Under the pieces are notes generated by a model. That model was not told the origin of the DNA and ran no database searches. It saw nothing but the letters and a program-made list of their open reading frames with translations. Positions 1 to 8,375 of a DNA stretch of 64,000 bases are shown here, in pieces; the first letter of the stretch is position 1, and each line of letters starts with the position of its first letter. The position numbers were made by a program, and so were the translations under genes. Source of the stretch: Streptomyces achromogenes (GTDB taxonomy: Bacteria > Actinomycetota > Actinomycetes > Streptomycetales > Streptomycetaceae); the NCBI RefSeq assembly GCF_030816715.1, contig NZ_JAUSYH010000001.1, forward strand, positions 8,742,001 to 8,806,000. The letters are read 5' to 3'.

Positions 1-265
1 CCAGGTCCACGGACACCGGAACGTCTACCGCCGCGATGATGGGCCTGACGGCGGCGAGTACCTCCTCGAAGGTCTGCCCCTCGTGGTCGTCGGCTCCACG
101 GGAGTCGGCGAGCGGATGACTGCCGATGGTGAGCGCGGGGAATCCGGCGCCCGCTGCCGTCCGCGCGGACCAGGCGTCCCAGACGGTCGGCAGTACAAGC
201 GGCTTGTACTCGGCATGGAGTTGCTTGAGTCGTTGAGCGCGCTCAACGGTGGTGCGAATGTCCAT
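1..265 (-). CDS. isocitrate lyase / PEP mutase family protein, N-terminal part, cut by window edge
   Basis: Reading leftward from the ATG at 263-265, the frame stays open to base 1 and gives about 88 residues beginning MDIRTTVERAQRLKQLHAEY. The segment LVLPTVWDAWSARTAAGAGF followed by TIGSHPLADSRGADDHEG and DVPVSVDL is the typical start of the PEP mutase/isocitrate lyase superfamily: first strand and helix of the TIM barrel, then a metal-site loop. Family members cleave or rearrange C-C or P-C bonds of 2-hydroxy or phospho acids; the actual substrate cannot be told from the fragment. The catalytic loop and C-terminal half lie outside the window. A GGGAGAGG stretch lies about a dozen bases upstream as a weak ribosome site. 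Confidence 0.85.
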   Translation of the reverse strand, partial: MDIRTTVERAQRLKQLHAEYKPLVLPTVWDAWSARTAAGAGFPALTIGSHPLADSRGADDHEGQTFEEVLAAVRPIIAAVDVPVSVDL

Positions 266-796
266 GTCGAGGACGCTACCTCTCCCGGGCTCGCCACAAC
301 TACGCGTCCATGGCGCGCCGCTCTATCGCGAAGACAATCCGCTGCCTCAACAAGAACGCCACCCGCCTGGTCACCGAAGCCGGAGGAACCTGGCGCCGAA
401 TGCCGTGCCAGCGCGGCCTCGGCGCGGAAGCCGGTGGTGCTTTCACGCTTCACCCCCTCGACGGCGCTCGCCTCCGGGATCTGCTGAACGGCCGCGGTGG
501 GCGGTCCGCACCCCCTGCTGATGTGCTCGGCACGCGGAAGCAGTTGTTCGCGGCTCCCCGGCCGAGCACGGTTCAGCTGAACGTCCTCCTCGGACTCGAC
601 GGCAAGACGGCTTCTCCCCACACGCGTGCACCGGCGTGACGGTCCCTGTCCGCCAGGTGGGCAAGTCGGGAGGGCGCGACACGGTGGGTCGAGCCGCCAT
701 GGGCGGGATTGGCGACGAGCAGCGTGGAGATCGGCGGAGGCGTCTTTCACCGGCATGTATGCGGGTGGCAGCGCCCCGTGTCCGTCCCGATGCCGG
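266..796. other. no convincing gene
   Basis: Several frames are open on both strands, but none gives a recognisable protein or a consistent ribosome site. The stretch separates the PEP mutase-family gene (leftward) from the end of the CE1 esterase (leftward). It may hold decayed sequence; nothing could be identified. Confidence 0.5.
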
Positions 797-1735
797 TCAG
801 ATCAGGCCCATGAACTGCAGGGCCATCGGTACCATGCCGCTCTGCGGCAGGCTGTGGCCCACGCCTTGGACGCTGATCGCTTCGACCGGTGCGGTGGTGC
901 CGGTGCCGCCGTACCGGGTTCGGGTCCAGGTCGACTTGGGGTGATCGGTGAGGACGGGCGTCTGGTTCACACCGAGAACGTTGGTCCACTGCTTGATCTC
1001 TTCACCGAAGTCGACGTAGCTCAGTGTGGTGTCCTGCGTGCCGTGCCACACCTGCATGCGCGGGCGGGGCCCGGCGTAACCCGGATAGGCGGTGCGCACG
1101 AGGTTGCCCCACTGCTGGGGCGTCTTGGTGATTCTGCCGGCGGAGCAGTCGCTGTTCCACTCCGAGCCGTTCGTGGTGGCGAAGCAGCCGAAGGGCACGC
1201 CCGACAATGCCGAGCCGGCCTTGAAGACGTCGGGGTAGTCGCCGAGCAGCACGTTCGTCATCATCGCTCCGGAGGAGAAGCCGGTGGCGTAGACCCGGTT
1301 CGGGTCGGCGCTCCGGTGCTGTTGCTCCCACCGCACCATCGACACGATGCCCGCCGGGTCACTGCTGCCGTTGTGGGTCAGGGCGCGCGGTGACGACACG
1401 TCGAAGCACTTGCTGCTGCGGGTGACCGACGGGTACACGACGATGAACCCGTGCTGGTTGGCCAGCGAGGCGAACTCGCTGCCCGAGTACATGGCCGGTC
1501 CGGAGCCGCCACAGTAGTGGTTGGCCACCAGGACAGCCGGATGCGCACCGACGTTCTGCGGTACGTATTCGTACATCCTCAGGTTCGACGGGTTGTATCC
1601 AAAACCGGTGACTTCGGTCAGTGTCGCCGCGACTGGCGTCGCCGCCGAGGCCGGCACGGGCGATGTCAGCGCACCTGCCGCGACCGTCAGGCACATGGCG
1701 ACGAGCCCGGTCAGCGCGGGAAGTAACCTCTTCAT
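797..1735 (-). CDS. secreted PHB-depolymerase-type esterase (CE1; acetylxylan or feruloyl esterase-like)
   Basis: A 312-residue protein with a Sec signal peptide (MKRLLPALTGLVAMCLTVAA, cleavage after the ASA motif near residue 31). An alpha/beta-hydrolase of the PHB depolymerase/CE1 type follows. The nucleophile serine sits in GFSSGAM near residue 153, the acid Asp in HGTQDT, and the base His in GVGHSLP near the C-terminus. The NHYCGG loop supplies the oxyanion hole and, with other cysteines, probable disulfides. Family enzymes deacetylate xylan or release ferulate from hemicellulose outside the cell. No carbohydrate-binding module follows, so only the catalytic domain is present. The neighbouring arabinofuranosidase relic and the two GH6 cellulases fit a plant-wall role. 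Exact ester specificity is not readable. Confidence 0.88.
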   Translation of the reverse strand: MKRLLPALTGLVAMCLTVAAGALTSPVPASAATPVAATLTEVTGFGYNPSNLRMYEYVPQNVGAHPAVLVANHYCGGSGPAMYSGSEFASLANQHGFIVVYPSVTRSSKCFDVSSPRALTHNGSSDPAGIVSMVRWEQQHRSADPNRVYATGFSSGAMMTNVLLGDYPDVFKAGSALSGVPFGCFATTNGSEWNSDCSAGRITKTPQQWGNLVRTAYPGYAGPRPRMQVWHGTQDTTLSYVDFGEEIKQWTNVLGVNQTPVLTDHPKSTWTRTRYGGTGTTAPVEAISVQGVGHSLPQSGMVPMALQFMGLI

Positions 1736-2006
1736 GGGTGGGGTGCCTCCGTTTCTGTCGAGGGTCCGTGCCGTCGGGCCGCGTGCCCCGGCGGCACGGT
1801 GGCCACCGGGGCGGGGCCGGTGGCCCGGCGGGGTGAAGCTCCCGGCTGCGTGTCTGGACGTGCGCTTTGCCCTTGCGTTGGATGTGCACGCTCCCGTCGT
1901 CGTCCCGGGAACTCTGCAGTGCGTGCTGCACGGGACGCAGCTTTGAATGCCTGTGCATCAGTGAGCTCCGTCGGCGTCGGTTGTCTCGCCCGATGCGGGG
2001 GAGGGG

Positions 2007-2024
2007 CTTCACAACTGTGTGAAG
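2007..2024. repeat. small inverted repeat between esterase and GH54 relic
   Basis: CTTCACA and TGTGAAG form perfect 7-bp arms around a 4-base ACTG loop. It lies just past the broken end of the GH54 relic and about 270 bases upstream of the esterase start. It could be an operator or a weak terminator; no T-tract follows. Confidence 0.3.
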
Positions 2025-2052
2025 AACCTCCAGACCTCGCCCGGCACCCAGG

Positions 2053-2544
2053 TCATGGCGGCGCCGTGTTGCCGTGACCCGACTGGTCGTACACCCCCGT
2101 GATGACGCAGCTCGAGCCCGCACCGAAGGAGTCCTGGACCGCCGCGTTCGCCACACCGCCGGCAGCCACGACCCCGATGTTTCTGGTCGCGTTGTCCGAG
2201 GAGTGCCTGACCTGGTGGAGCGGGCCGTGGTACGACGCGTACAGGGCACCCACGGCGCTGTGCGCCGCGACGCACGGCGTCCCGCCGGCAGCGTAGAGGT
2301 CACGGGGACCTTCGGCGGCTGCCGACGCCGGGCCCGGCGAGATCAGGGCGGCCCGCTGCGTGACCAGGAGAGTCGCCACGCACGCGGCTGCCATGGCCGC
2401 CGAATGACGTGCGCTGCGTGCGCGACGCGGTGGGGGATGAAGGAGAGGGGCAGGACAGAGCGTCGGGGTGCTGGGGGCATGCCGGACTCCAAGGTGTGGT
2501 GAGCGGCCTTGCTTCAACACTGAGGGGAACCGGTCCGTGCTCAC
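2053..2544 (-). pseudogene. GH54 alpha-L-arabinofuranosidase, N-terminal remnant
   Basis: Leftward frame with an Ala-rich signal-peptide-like segment (MAAACVATLLVTQRAAL, possible start at 2394), then GPRDLYAAGGTPCVAAHSAV, GALYASYHGPLHQVRHSSDN, and GSSCVITGVYDQSGHGN. These match the opening of fungal/actinobacterial AbfB (GH54): the DIYxxGGTPCVAAHS strand, the Y-x-G-x-LYQVRR strand and the IYDQSGxGN strand. The frame ends a few codons after YDQSGHGN, so at least three quarters of the enzyme, including catalytic residues and the CBM42 domain, is missing. The stop lies beside the esterase promoter region. The intact enzyme would have removed arabinose side chains from arabinoxylan; this copy cannot. 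Confidence 0.75.
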
Positions 2545-3159
2545 GGCGTAGAGCAGAGGGGCCGTACCTGAGGGGACGGTGCTGGTGCAGCGGGGTGCTG
2601 TCGCTCTTGCGTCGCCGTACGGGAGCCGGAGTGGTCAGCACCGGGCCCCTGTCACCTTGTCCGAAAAATCGAACAGCACTCGGTGTTTCGGACTCTTTGG
2701 ATGATAGACATCCCATCGCGATCGTCAATGCCTGTCGCTCAATTCCGTGAAAGCACAGGGGTCGACACCTGTCATGGTGGCGATGTGTCCCCATGGACCT
2801 GTCCGGCACCAGTCTCGCCGGAGGGTGAATCATGTGACGACTCGTTAGGCCGCGACCATGCCTGTCCCGGCCATCCCGGGACGTGCTCAGCCTCCGGTCA
2901 CTCGCCGTAGAAGCCACCGAAGTGCGACGGCGTCGATCGCGACCTCGAAGAACCGGCGGCAGGACAGCCTGCCCCGAGAGTGGAGAAAGTCTGTCAGGCG
3001 GCCGCCGAGAATCCTCATCGATCCGCAGTGCGGGCATCTCGTGCTCAGCTCTTGCTCGGTCCCGGTCGGATGGATGTTTCCCGCTGCTTCATCTGATCCG
3101 GACCGCCCGCGCCGCTTCGTGGACCCGCCGGGGCTTCGTCGGCTGAGGGCAGTTCGTGA
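2545..3159. other. no convincing gene
   Basis: About 600 bases upstream of the GH54 relic and downstream of the SDR gene. Open frames here lack recognisable domains. The less GC-rich piece around 2660-2760 probably carried the promoter of the former arabinofuranosidase gene. Confidence 0.45.
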
Positions 3160-3897
3160 TCACCAGGGGACGACGCCGTCGTCCTCGAAGAACGAACCGC
3201 TCGGGCCGCCGTCGGGCAGTGTGGCGAGCCGGACAACTGTGGCCGCGCCCTGTTCAGGGGTGCGGGGTCCGTGAAAGCCTGTGAAGTCGGTCGCGACCAG
3301 GCCCGGACAGGCCGCGTTGATCAGGATGTTCGTACCGGCGAACTGCCGGGCGTACTGCACGGTGAGGGCGTTGAGGAACGACTTCGACGGCGCGTAGGCC
3401 GCCATGATCGGCCCGATCTCGGTGTCCGGGTCCGCCTGCCGCGCCAGGGAGCCGACGCTGCTGGAGACGTTGACGATACGCGGCGAGGCCGAGCGCCGCA
3501 GGAGCGGCAGCATCGCGTTGGTCACCCGGACGACACCCATGACGTTGGTGTCCACGACCGTGCGGAGCACCTCCAGGTCGAGCGCGGTCGGGTCCTGCTC
3601 CCACCCCGGGCCCATCTCGCCCGAGATGCCGGCGTTGTTGACCAGAGCGTCCAGGCGCCCGGCCAACCCTTCGACCAGCTCCGCGGCTTCGGTGACGCTC
3701 CGGTCGTCGGTCACGTCCAGCGGCACCCCGAACGCGTCCACGCCGAGGGCGCGCAGCTTTCCGACGGCGGTTTCACGCCGGGACGCATCACGGGCTCCCA
3801 CGCCCACGCGGTACCCGAGGCCGCCCAGCCCGGCCGCGACCTCGTACCCGATGCCCTTGTTCGCGCCGGTCACCAGCGCGATCATCGTTTCGCTCAT
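3160..3897 (-). CDS. short-chain dehydrogenase/reductase
   Basis: A 245-residue classical SDR starting MSETMIALVTGANKGIGYEV at the ATG 3895-3897; an upstream in-frame extension to 3957 has no SDR features. The Rossmann glycine motif is TGANKGIG, the NNAG motif follows near residue 90, the catalytic Ser is in NVSSSVG, and the Tyr/Lys pair is in YAPSKS. LDVTDD preserves the adenine-ring Asp. It resembles carbonyl-reductase-like SDRs that use NADPH on small carbonyls. It is divergent from a LysR regulator 92 bases away, a classic arrangement in which LysR controls the neighbour. The substrate is unknown. Confidence 0.9.
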   Translation of the reverse strand: MSETMIALVTGANKGIGYEVAAGLGGLGYRVGVGARDASRRETAVGKLRALGVDAFGVPLDVTDDRSVTEAAELVEGLAGRLDALVNNAGISGEMGPGWEQDPTALDLEVLRTVVDTNVMGVVRVTNAMLPLLRRSASPRIVNVSSSVGSLARQADPDTEIGPIMAAYAPSKSFLNALTVQYARQFAGTNILINAACPGLVATDFTGFHGPRTPEQGAATVVRLATLPDGGPSGSFFEDDGVVPW

Positions 3898-3955
3898 GCT
3901 GATGATGGTGGCCCTCGGACGAATAGCGCGGCCAACACCGATACGGTGCCCTGTC

Positions 3956-3970
3956 ATACCTGTCAGGTAT
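3956..3970. promoter_or_regulatory. probable LysR operator (T-N11-A palindrome)
   Basis: ATACCTGTCAGGTAT is a perfect inverted repeat about a single central base. It satisfies the T-N11-A rule for LysR-type regulators. It sits in the 92-base divergent region between the SDR gene and the LysR gene, 20 bases before the LysR start, where it could control both promoters. Confidence 0.7.
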
Positions 3971-3989
3971 CACCGCGTATGCTGCGACC

Positions 3990-4853
3990 GTGCACACCCT
4001 GGAGACCCGCGAGTTGAGGTACTTCGTGGCTGTCGCCGAGGAACTGCACTTCGGGCGCGCCGCCGAGCGCCTCGGCATGGCCCAGCCGCCGCTGTCGCGG
4101 GCGATCCAGCAGCTCGAACGGCGCCTAGGGGTCTGCCTGCTGCAGCGCAACCGCCGCGGTGTCCGCCTGACCGGTGCCGGAGAGGTGCTGCTGCACGAGG
4201 GCCGGGCGGCCCTCGACGCGACCGCCGCCGCCGCTCGCCGCACCCGGCGCGCCGGCGGTGCCGACAGTCCCGGCGGCCCCCGTGACCGGCTGGTCCTCGC
4301 GGTGAAGGCCGCTGCGTCTCACGAACTGCTGCGGAAGCTTCTCGACGGCTACGCGGCCGAACCCGACAGCGCCGAGATCGAGGTGCTGCCGTGCGGCATT
4401 TGCGAGCAGGAAGAACTGCTGCGCGACGGACGCGCCGATGTCGCGCTCATGCACACGCCGTGGAACTCCCTCGCCGGCTTCGACAGCGAGGCACTGGCGG
4501 CCGAGGGGCAGGTCGCCGTCCTGCCTGCCGGGCACCCTCTCGCCGCTCACGAGACCTTGTCCCTGGCCGATGTCAGGGACGTCCCCGGTCTGCCGCTCGC
4601 CCGCTGGCCCACCCGCGGCGCCTACGCCCCCGGCCCTGGCCCCGAGGTCCACAACCAGACACAACTGGCCCAGTTGATCGCCCTCGGACGCACCGTGGCG
4701 GTCGTCCCCGACTCCGCCCGCTCCTGGCTGTGGGCCGAGCACGCGGCCGTTCCCTTGACCGACGCACCTCCCGTCGTGACCCACATCGCCTGGCCCGCGC
4801 ACAGCCGCTCCCTCGCCCTGGCCGGCCTGGTCCGTACGGCCGTAAGGCTATGA
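3990..4853 (+). CDS. LysR-family transcriptional regulator
   Basis: A 287-residue protein from a GTG start (MHTLETRELRYFVAVAEELH). The winged helix-turn-helix runs from about residue 7 to 65 (HFGRAAERLGMAQPPLSRAI followed by QQLERRLGVCLLQRN). The rest is a periplasmic-binding-protein-like effector domain with the usual LVLAVKAAASHELL first strand and DVALMHTP segment. It is divergent from the SDR gene and has a perfect T-N11-A palindrome between, so it probably regulates the SDR and itself. The linker is rich in Ala/Arg. The effector is unknown. Confidence 0.92.
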   Translation: MHTLETRELRYFVAVAEELHFGRAAERLGMAQPPLSRAIQQLERRLGVCLLQRNRRGVRLTGAGEVLLHEGRAALDATAAAARRTRRAGGADSPGGPRDRLVLAVKAAASHELLRKLLDGYAAEPDSAEIEVLPCGICEQEELLRDGRADVALMHTPWNSLAGFDSEALAAEGQVAVLPAGHPLAAHETLSLADVRDVPGLPLARWPTRGAYAPGPGPEVHNQTQLAQLIALGRTVAVVPDSARSWLWAEHAAVPLTDAPPVVTHIAWPAHSRSLALAGLVRTAVRL

Positions 4854-5059
4854 CCAGGTCCTGCCCCCATCGGTCAGCACCCGGGACGGGGCAGCGCGTG
4901 AGACTGCCGGAGGCCGGCGGCGCAGGGCAGCCTGGCGAGGGTCTCTGGGGCTACTCGGCCAGCGGGGGCGCACGGTGCGTCTCAAGCAGCCACGGCGACT
5001 GCCCATCGATGACGACGCGGCCCGCCGGGCTGTCCGGGGTCTCCAACCGCGGCGCGTGA

Positions 5060-5251
5060 AGGCCGCACTGCTCGAGCCGGCTGAAACCCCGTAGCGGGAC
5101 CCGCCCAGGCGGCCGGTACCTGCCGCTGGCCCCCCTGCCCGGCGGCGGAGTTCTCCCGGCCGGGACCTACCGGCTGAGCATGCAGAAGCTCGACTCGCCG
5201 CTGCGGTCGCTCAGCACCCCCTGGTTCAACGTGGTCGTGGCCGCCCCCTGA
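5060..5251 (+). pseudogene. possible C-terminal remnant of an unidentified protein
   Basis: An open stretch with no start of its own ends at the TGA 5249-5251. It reads RYLPLAPLPGGGVLPAGTYR then LSMQKLDSPLRSLSTPWFNV and VVAAP. The alternating hydrophobic pattern looks like the last two beta strands of a secreted or beta-sandwich domain. An in-frame stop at 5057-5059 cuts it off from anything upstream. Family not recognised; it may be chance. Confidence 0.3.
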
Positions 5252-5633
5252 CCCCTCCACGGCTGACCGGCTTCACCCCCGAACGGGCCGGCTCCGGCGA
5301 ATGCGGTGTGCCGGCGCCGATGCCCTGGTCGTCGTTGACGTGCGCGGCCGGGGCATCAGACTCCGACGGGCTGCCATTCCTGGTTGCGCCGCTGCCGGCG
5401 GCCCACTGGACGACCTTGGCGCCGGCAGCGCGCCGGCCGGACCCGCCCGACGACCGGTGACGGCGACGAGCCGTCCTACGCCGCCGGGCTCGCCGCGCTG
5501 TGCGGCGGGCGACGCCTGTTCCAGGCCTCCCGGCTGCTGCCGCCCCAGGCCGGTCACGAGAACGACGTCTCCTCCTCGAACGCGAGTTCTTCCTCGAGAA
5601 GCTGGAGGAAGAACCTCGTCCCGGTACGTGAGC

Positions 5634-5667
5634 GGACCGCCCCGCGGCCGGGCGGGCAGGGCGGTCC
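5634..5667. terminator. hairpin just past the first GH6 gene
   Basis: GGACCGCCC (5634-5642) and GGGCGGTCC (5659-5667) pair perfectly over 9 bp around a GC-rich loop. It lies 7 bases beyond the stop of the leftward GH6 gene. No U-tract is seen, as is usual for streptomycete terminators. Confidence 0.55.
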
Positions 5668-5673
5668 GGCCCT

Positions 5674-6990
5674 TCAGCGGTTGAACACGAGGCGGGGCGC
5701 CGCGTTGCGGGCCAGCGAATGGGCCTGGTCGGGCCACCAGGCGCCGGCGGGGGGATCGACGATGCCGTACTCGGGGTCGATCGTGCCGCCGGTGTTGCGC
5801 GTGCAGCTGCCGTCGGACTCGCCGGGGATCTTGATCCACAGGTAGGCGTCGACGAGGGGAACGCCCGTGGCCGCCGTGGGACGCGGCCCGAGCCCCCGTC
5901 CGGGCGCGTTGCACCAGACCTCCGGATCCCCGCTGTACTTGCCCGGCTCCGGGGTCCAGGCGCCTCGGCCGTTGCGGCTCGTGTCGATCACGAAGTGCTG
6001 CAGACGGCCGGACGGCGGGGCGCCCGCGTTCTGGTCGAACCAGGCGTCGGTCCACCGCCAGGTGGCGGGATCGGTCGAGTCGACGGCGTTGCCCGGGACG
6101 CCGTCGTTGGGGGCGGCCGAGGAGTAGTACTGACTGGCGCACCAGTCGGTGTGGCCGCGTGCCTGCTGCGGTCCCTCGGTGGCGAACCACATGCACTTCG
6201 CCACCCAGGCGCCGTACCTGGCGTTGTGGCCGGTGGGGAGGGTGTTGGAGACGTTCAGGGAGAACCCGTCGGCGGAGCGGACCCCGGCGTCCAGGAGCCG
6301 CTGGGCCATGTCGCCGACCGGCCGCCACAGGACGTTCCCCGCGTCCAGGTAGACCGCGGTGTGCGGCAGGGCCTTGAGAGTCCTGACGGCGTACCCGAGG
6401 TCGGCGATCCGGGCGGCCGTGAGCGCGCCGGTCGGGTCGGTGCCGGGGCCGCAGTCCTTCGGGAGGAGGGCCAGGCCGTCGGGCTCGACGACGACCAACG
6501 CCCGGCCCGGGCCGATGCCGGCGGCGAAGGCGTCGATCCACTGCCGGTAGGCGGCGGAGGACGCCGCTCCACCGCTGGAGTACTGCGAGCAGTCGCGGCC
6601 GGGCACGTCGTACGCGACCAGGACGGGCGTCCGGTGCGCGGCCCCGGCCCGGTGGACGAGTCGGCGCACCTTGGCGCGCACCTCGCCGGGCGTGCCCTCG
6701 GTGAACCATTCGGCCTGGGGCCAGCTCGCGAGCCGGGCCATGTTCGCGGCGTTCGCGAGGTCGCCGTGCTTGAGGTCCACGAGGGCCTGCTGTGCTGCCT
6801 TGCTGTGCGGGTCCGCGTAGAACCTCGTGCCGGCGGTGATCGCGTCCTGCCTCGGTGCGGCCCGGGACTGGGACGGGGGCTGCGGCTCCGGCCGGGCCTG
6901 AGCCTGGGTCGCGGTGAGAGCGGCGCAGGCGGTGAGCGCCGCCGCGACGGCGACGGCGACAGCTCGGCGCGGCGGGCGAGGTGCTTTCAT
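5674..6990 (-). CDS. secreted GH6 cellulase (endoglucanase/cellobiohydrolase family)
   Basis: A 438-residue protein starting MKAPRPPRRAVAVAVAAALT, a Sec signal peptide; the open frame to 7098 has no better start. The GH6 barrel shows LVAYDVPGRDCSQYSSGG (proton-network Asp in RDC), VVVEPDGLALL (catalytic acid Asp in the EPD motif), VIDTSRNGRG, and YLWIKIPGESDGSC near the end (conserved Asp in ESDG). Inverting hydrolysis of beta-1,4-glucan outside the cell is expected. No cellulose-binding module is present. Compared with the other GH6 protein in the window it has an insertion of about 80 residues (CMWFATEGPQQARGHTDWCA and the segment after it). Such loops often enclose the active-site tunnel in exo-acting members, so an exoglucanase-like action is possible but unproven. 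It lies downstream of and parallel to the other GH6 gene. Confidence 0.92.
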   Translation of the reverse strand: MKAPRPPRRAVAVAVAAALTACAALTATQAQARPEPQPPSQSRAAPRQDAITAGTRFYADPHSKAAQQALVDLKHGDLANAANMARLASWPQAEWFTEGTPGEVRAKVRRLVHRAGAAHRTPVLVAYDVPGRDCSQYSSGGAASSAAYRQWIDAFAAGIGPGRALVVVEPDGLALLPKDCGPGTDPTGALTAARIADLGYAVRTLKALPHTAVYLDAGNVLWRPVGDMAQRLLDAGVRSADGFSLNVSNTLPTGHNARYGAWVAKCMWFATEGPQQARGHTDWCASQYYSSAAPNDGVPGNAVDSTDPATWRWTDAWFDQNAGAPPSGRLQHFVIDTSRNGRGAWTPEPGKYSGDPEVWCNAPGRGLGPRPTAATGVPLVDAYLWIKIPGESDGSCTRNTGGTIDPEYGIVDPPAGAWWPDQAHSLARNAAPRLVFNR

Positions 6991-7038
6991 GGCTGATCCT
7001 GATCTGGGGGATGGAGGGACAGGGGAGGAACGCCCGCC

Positions 7039-7074
7039 GTCCGTGGCCCGTTCGCCGGAAAACGGGCCACGGAC
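7039..7074. terminator. perfect 14-bp stem between the two GH6 genes
   Basis: GTCCGTGGCCCGTT (7039-7052) and AACGGGCCACGGAC (7061-7074) are exact reverse complements with an 8-base loop. It falls in the 120-base gap between the tandem cellulase genes. It could end or stabilise the first message and so set different levels for the two enzymes. Confidence 0.65.
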
Positions 7075-7110
7075 AGCGGGCCGGGGGCCACGGGCCACGG
7101 GAGCGGGGGG

Positions 7111-8076
7111 TCAGTAGCCGTAGATCATCTTGTAGGCGACCTCCGGGAGGAACTGACCGGCCGAGGAGCCGCCTCCGACGCCGCAGTTGCCGTCGGACTC
7201 ACCCGGGGTCTTGATCCACAGGAGCATCTCGGCGCCTCCGCCCAGCCGGGTGGGAGTGCCGATGCGGCGGCCGGAGGGGTTGCACCACTGGCCGTTGGAG
7301 CCGTTGCCGTTGCGGCTGGTGTCCACGACGAACGGCTTGGTGTAGCCGTACCGGGAGCTCAGTTCGCGGTTGACGGCATTGCCGTAGGCGGTGTTCTCCG
7401 CCGTGGTGAAGTAGTTGGAGATGTTGAGCGAGAAGCCGTGGGCCTGCCGCAGACCGGCGTTGTGCAGCCGCTGGGCCATGGTCGCAGCGTCGGCCCAGCC
7501 CGGGTTGCCGGAGTCGAGGTAGACCCAGGTGTTGGGGGCCTGTCGGCTGAACTGGCTCAGGGCGCCGCTGAGCATGCCCTGCCGTTCGCTGATCTGGGCC
7601 TGGTTCATGCAGCCGTAGTCCCCGAGGGAGTCCGGTTCGAGAAGCACTACCGCCGGGCGGTTGGCGATGCTGCCGGCGAACTGCGCGATCCAGTTCGCGT
7701 ACGCGGCCGGCGAGGCGGCGCCGCCCGCCGAATGGCCGCCGCAGTAGTCGCGGTTGTAGATGTTGTACGCGACGAGGAGGGGCAGTTTGTCCGCGCGGTC
7801 CGCCGCCCCCGCGTACGAGCCGGCGGCGGTGCCGATGGCCCCGCTCCAGGAGCCGAACCAGCGGGCGGCCGGAGTGTTGGCGAGGGAGGCACTGATCGCG
7901 GGGGCCCGGCCGTCGCCGGGGTTGGCGGCGACCCACCGTTTCGCGCTGGCGTCGGGGTCGACGTAGAACCCGCTGGTCATGGTGGTCGGGTCGGCGGCGT
8001 GTGCCGACGGGGCGGCGGCGAGTGCCAGCGGCAGAGCGAAGAACGCTGTCACGAGGGCGCGGAGCCTGCGGCGCAT
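7111..8076 (-). CDS. secreted GH6 endoglucanase
   Basis: A 321-residue protein starting MRRRLRALVTAFFALPLALA with Sec signal cleavage near AHA-ADP. This is a compact GH6 domain: LLVAYNIYNRDYCGGHSAGG, VVLLEPDSLGDYG (catalytic acid Asp), VYLDSGNPGW, FVVDTSRNGNG, and MLLWIKTPGESDGNCG. The length and short loops match actinobacterial endo-beta-1,4-glucanases. No binding module is attached. The gene is first in a two-gene leftward unit with the larger GH6 enzyme. Its upstream region has a match to the streptomycete cellulose-repressor box, a second similar palindrome, and a five-copy 8-bp repeat. It faces a divergent LacI-type regulator. Induction by cello-oligosaccharides is therefore likely. Confidence 0.93.
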   Translation of the reverse strand: MRRRLRALVTAFFALPLALAAAPSAHAADPTTMTSGFYVDPDASAKRWVAANPGDGRAPAISASLANTPAARWFGSWSGAIGTAAGSYAGAADRADKLPLLVAYNIYNRDYCGGHSAGGAASPAAYANWIAQFAGSIANRPAVVLLEPDSLGDYGCMNQAQISERQGMLSGALSQFSRQAPNTWVYLDSGNPGWADAATMAQRLHNAGLRQAHGFSLNISNYFTTAENTAYGNAVNRELSSRYGYTKPFVVDTSRNGNGSNGQWCNPSGRRIGTPTRLGGGAEMLLWIKTPGESDGNCGVGGGSSAGQFLPEVAYKMIYGY

Positions 8077-8140
8077 GACTGAACCTCGGTTTCCTGGCGG
8101 GGATGCGTCGCACGCGCTCGTCCCGAGCATGCGACGCGCT

Positions 8141-8180
8141 GCGGAGGTGCGGAGGTGCGGAGGTGCGGAGGTGCGGAGGT
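8141..8180 (+). repeat. (GCGGAGGT) x5 microsatellite in the GH6 leader
   Basis: Five exact copies of an 8-bp unit lie between the GH6 start codon (8076) and the operators at 8190-8218. On the mRNA strand the unit is ACCTCCGC, which contains the anti-Shine-Dalgarno core CCTCC. Copy number may vary by slippage. Confidence 0.85.
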
Positions 8181-8189
8181 TGGTGCCCC

Positions 8190-8203
8190 TGGGAGCGCTC
8201 CCA
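8190..8203. promoter_or_regulatory. CebR-type cellulose operator
   Basis: TGGGAGCGCTCCCA is an exact match to the 14-bp palindrome bound by the LacI-family repressor CebR in Streptomyces. It lies 114 bases upstream of the first GH6 gene. Confidence 0.85.
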
Positions 8204-8204
8204 C

Positions 8205-8218
8205 TGGAAGCGTTCCCA
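8205..8218. promoter_or_regulatory. second LacI-type operator, adjacent
   Basis: TGGAAGCGTTCCCA abuts the CebR-type box and departs from it at two positions. The flanking ACTGG...CCAGT extends the symmetry. It resembles the site before the LacI gene (8376-8391), so it may be bound by that protein instead of, or as well as, CebR. Confidence 0.6.
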
Positions 8219-8375
8219 GTAACGCGGAGAGCCTTGGGGTGTGGTCGGTATGGTGTGGCGGGGCGTCAGAACTGTCAAGCGCCCATGCAAGAAGCACTGG
8301 TCACGTGCTCGTGCGGGCGACCGCAGAGCGTCAGATGCCTTCCCAGGGCGAAGGAGAGGATCTAGAGTCCTGGAA

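Noticed and set aside
25..756. A 243-codon leftward frame at the left edge
   Set aside because: It overlaps the PEP mutase-family N-terminus in another frame and has no coherent protein pattern.
2858..3274. A 138-codon rightward frame before the SDR gene
   Set aside because: No ribosome site, no domain, and its end overlaps the SDR C-terminus in antisense.
8141..8180. CRISPR-like array
   Set aside because: Direct 8-bp repeats with no spacers. The repeats at 9647-9686 and 50241-50282 are likewise plain tandem arrays.
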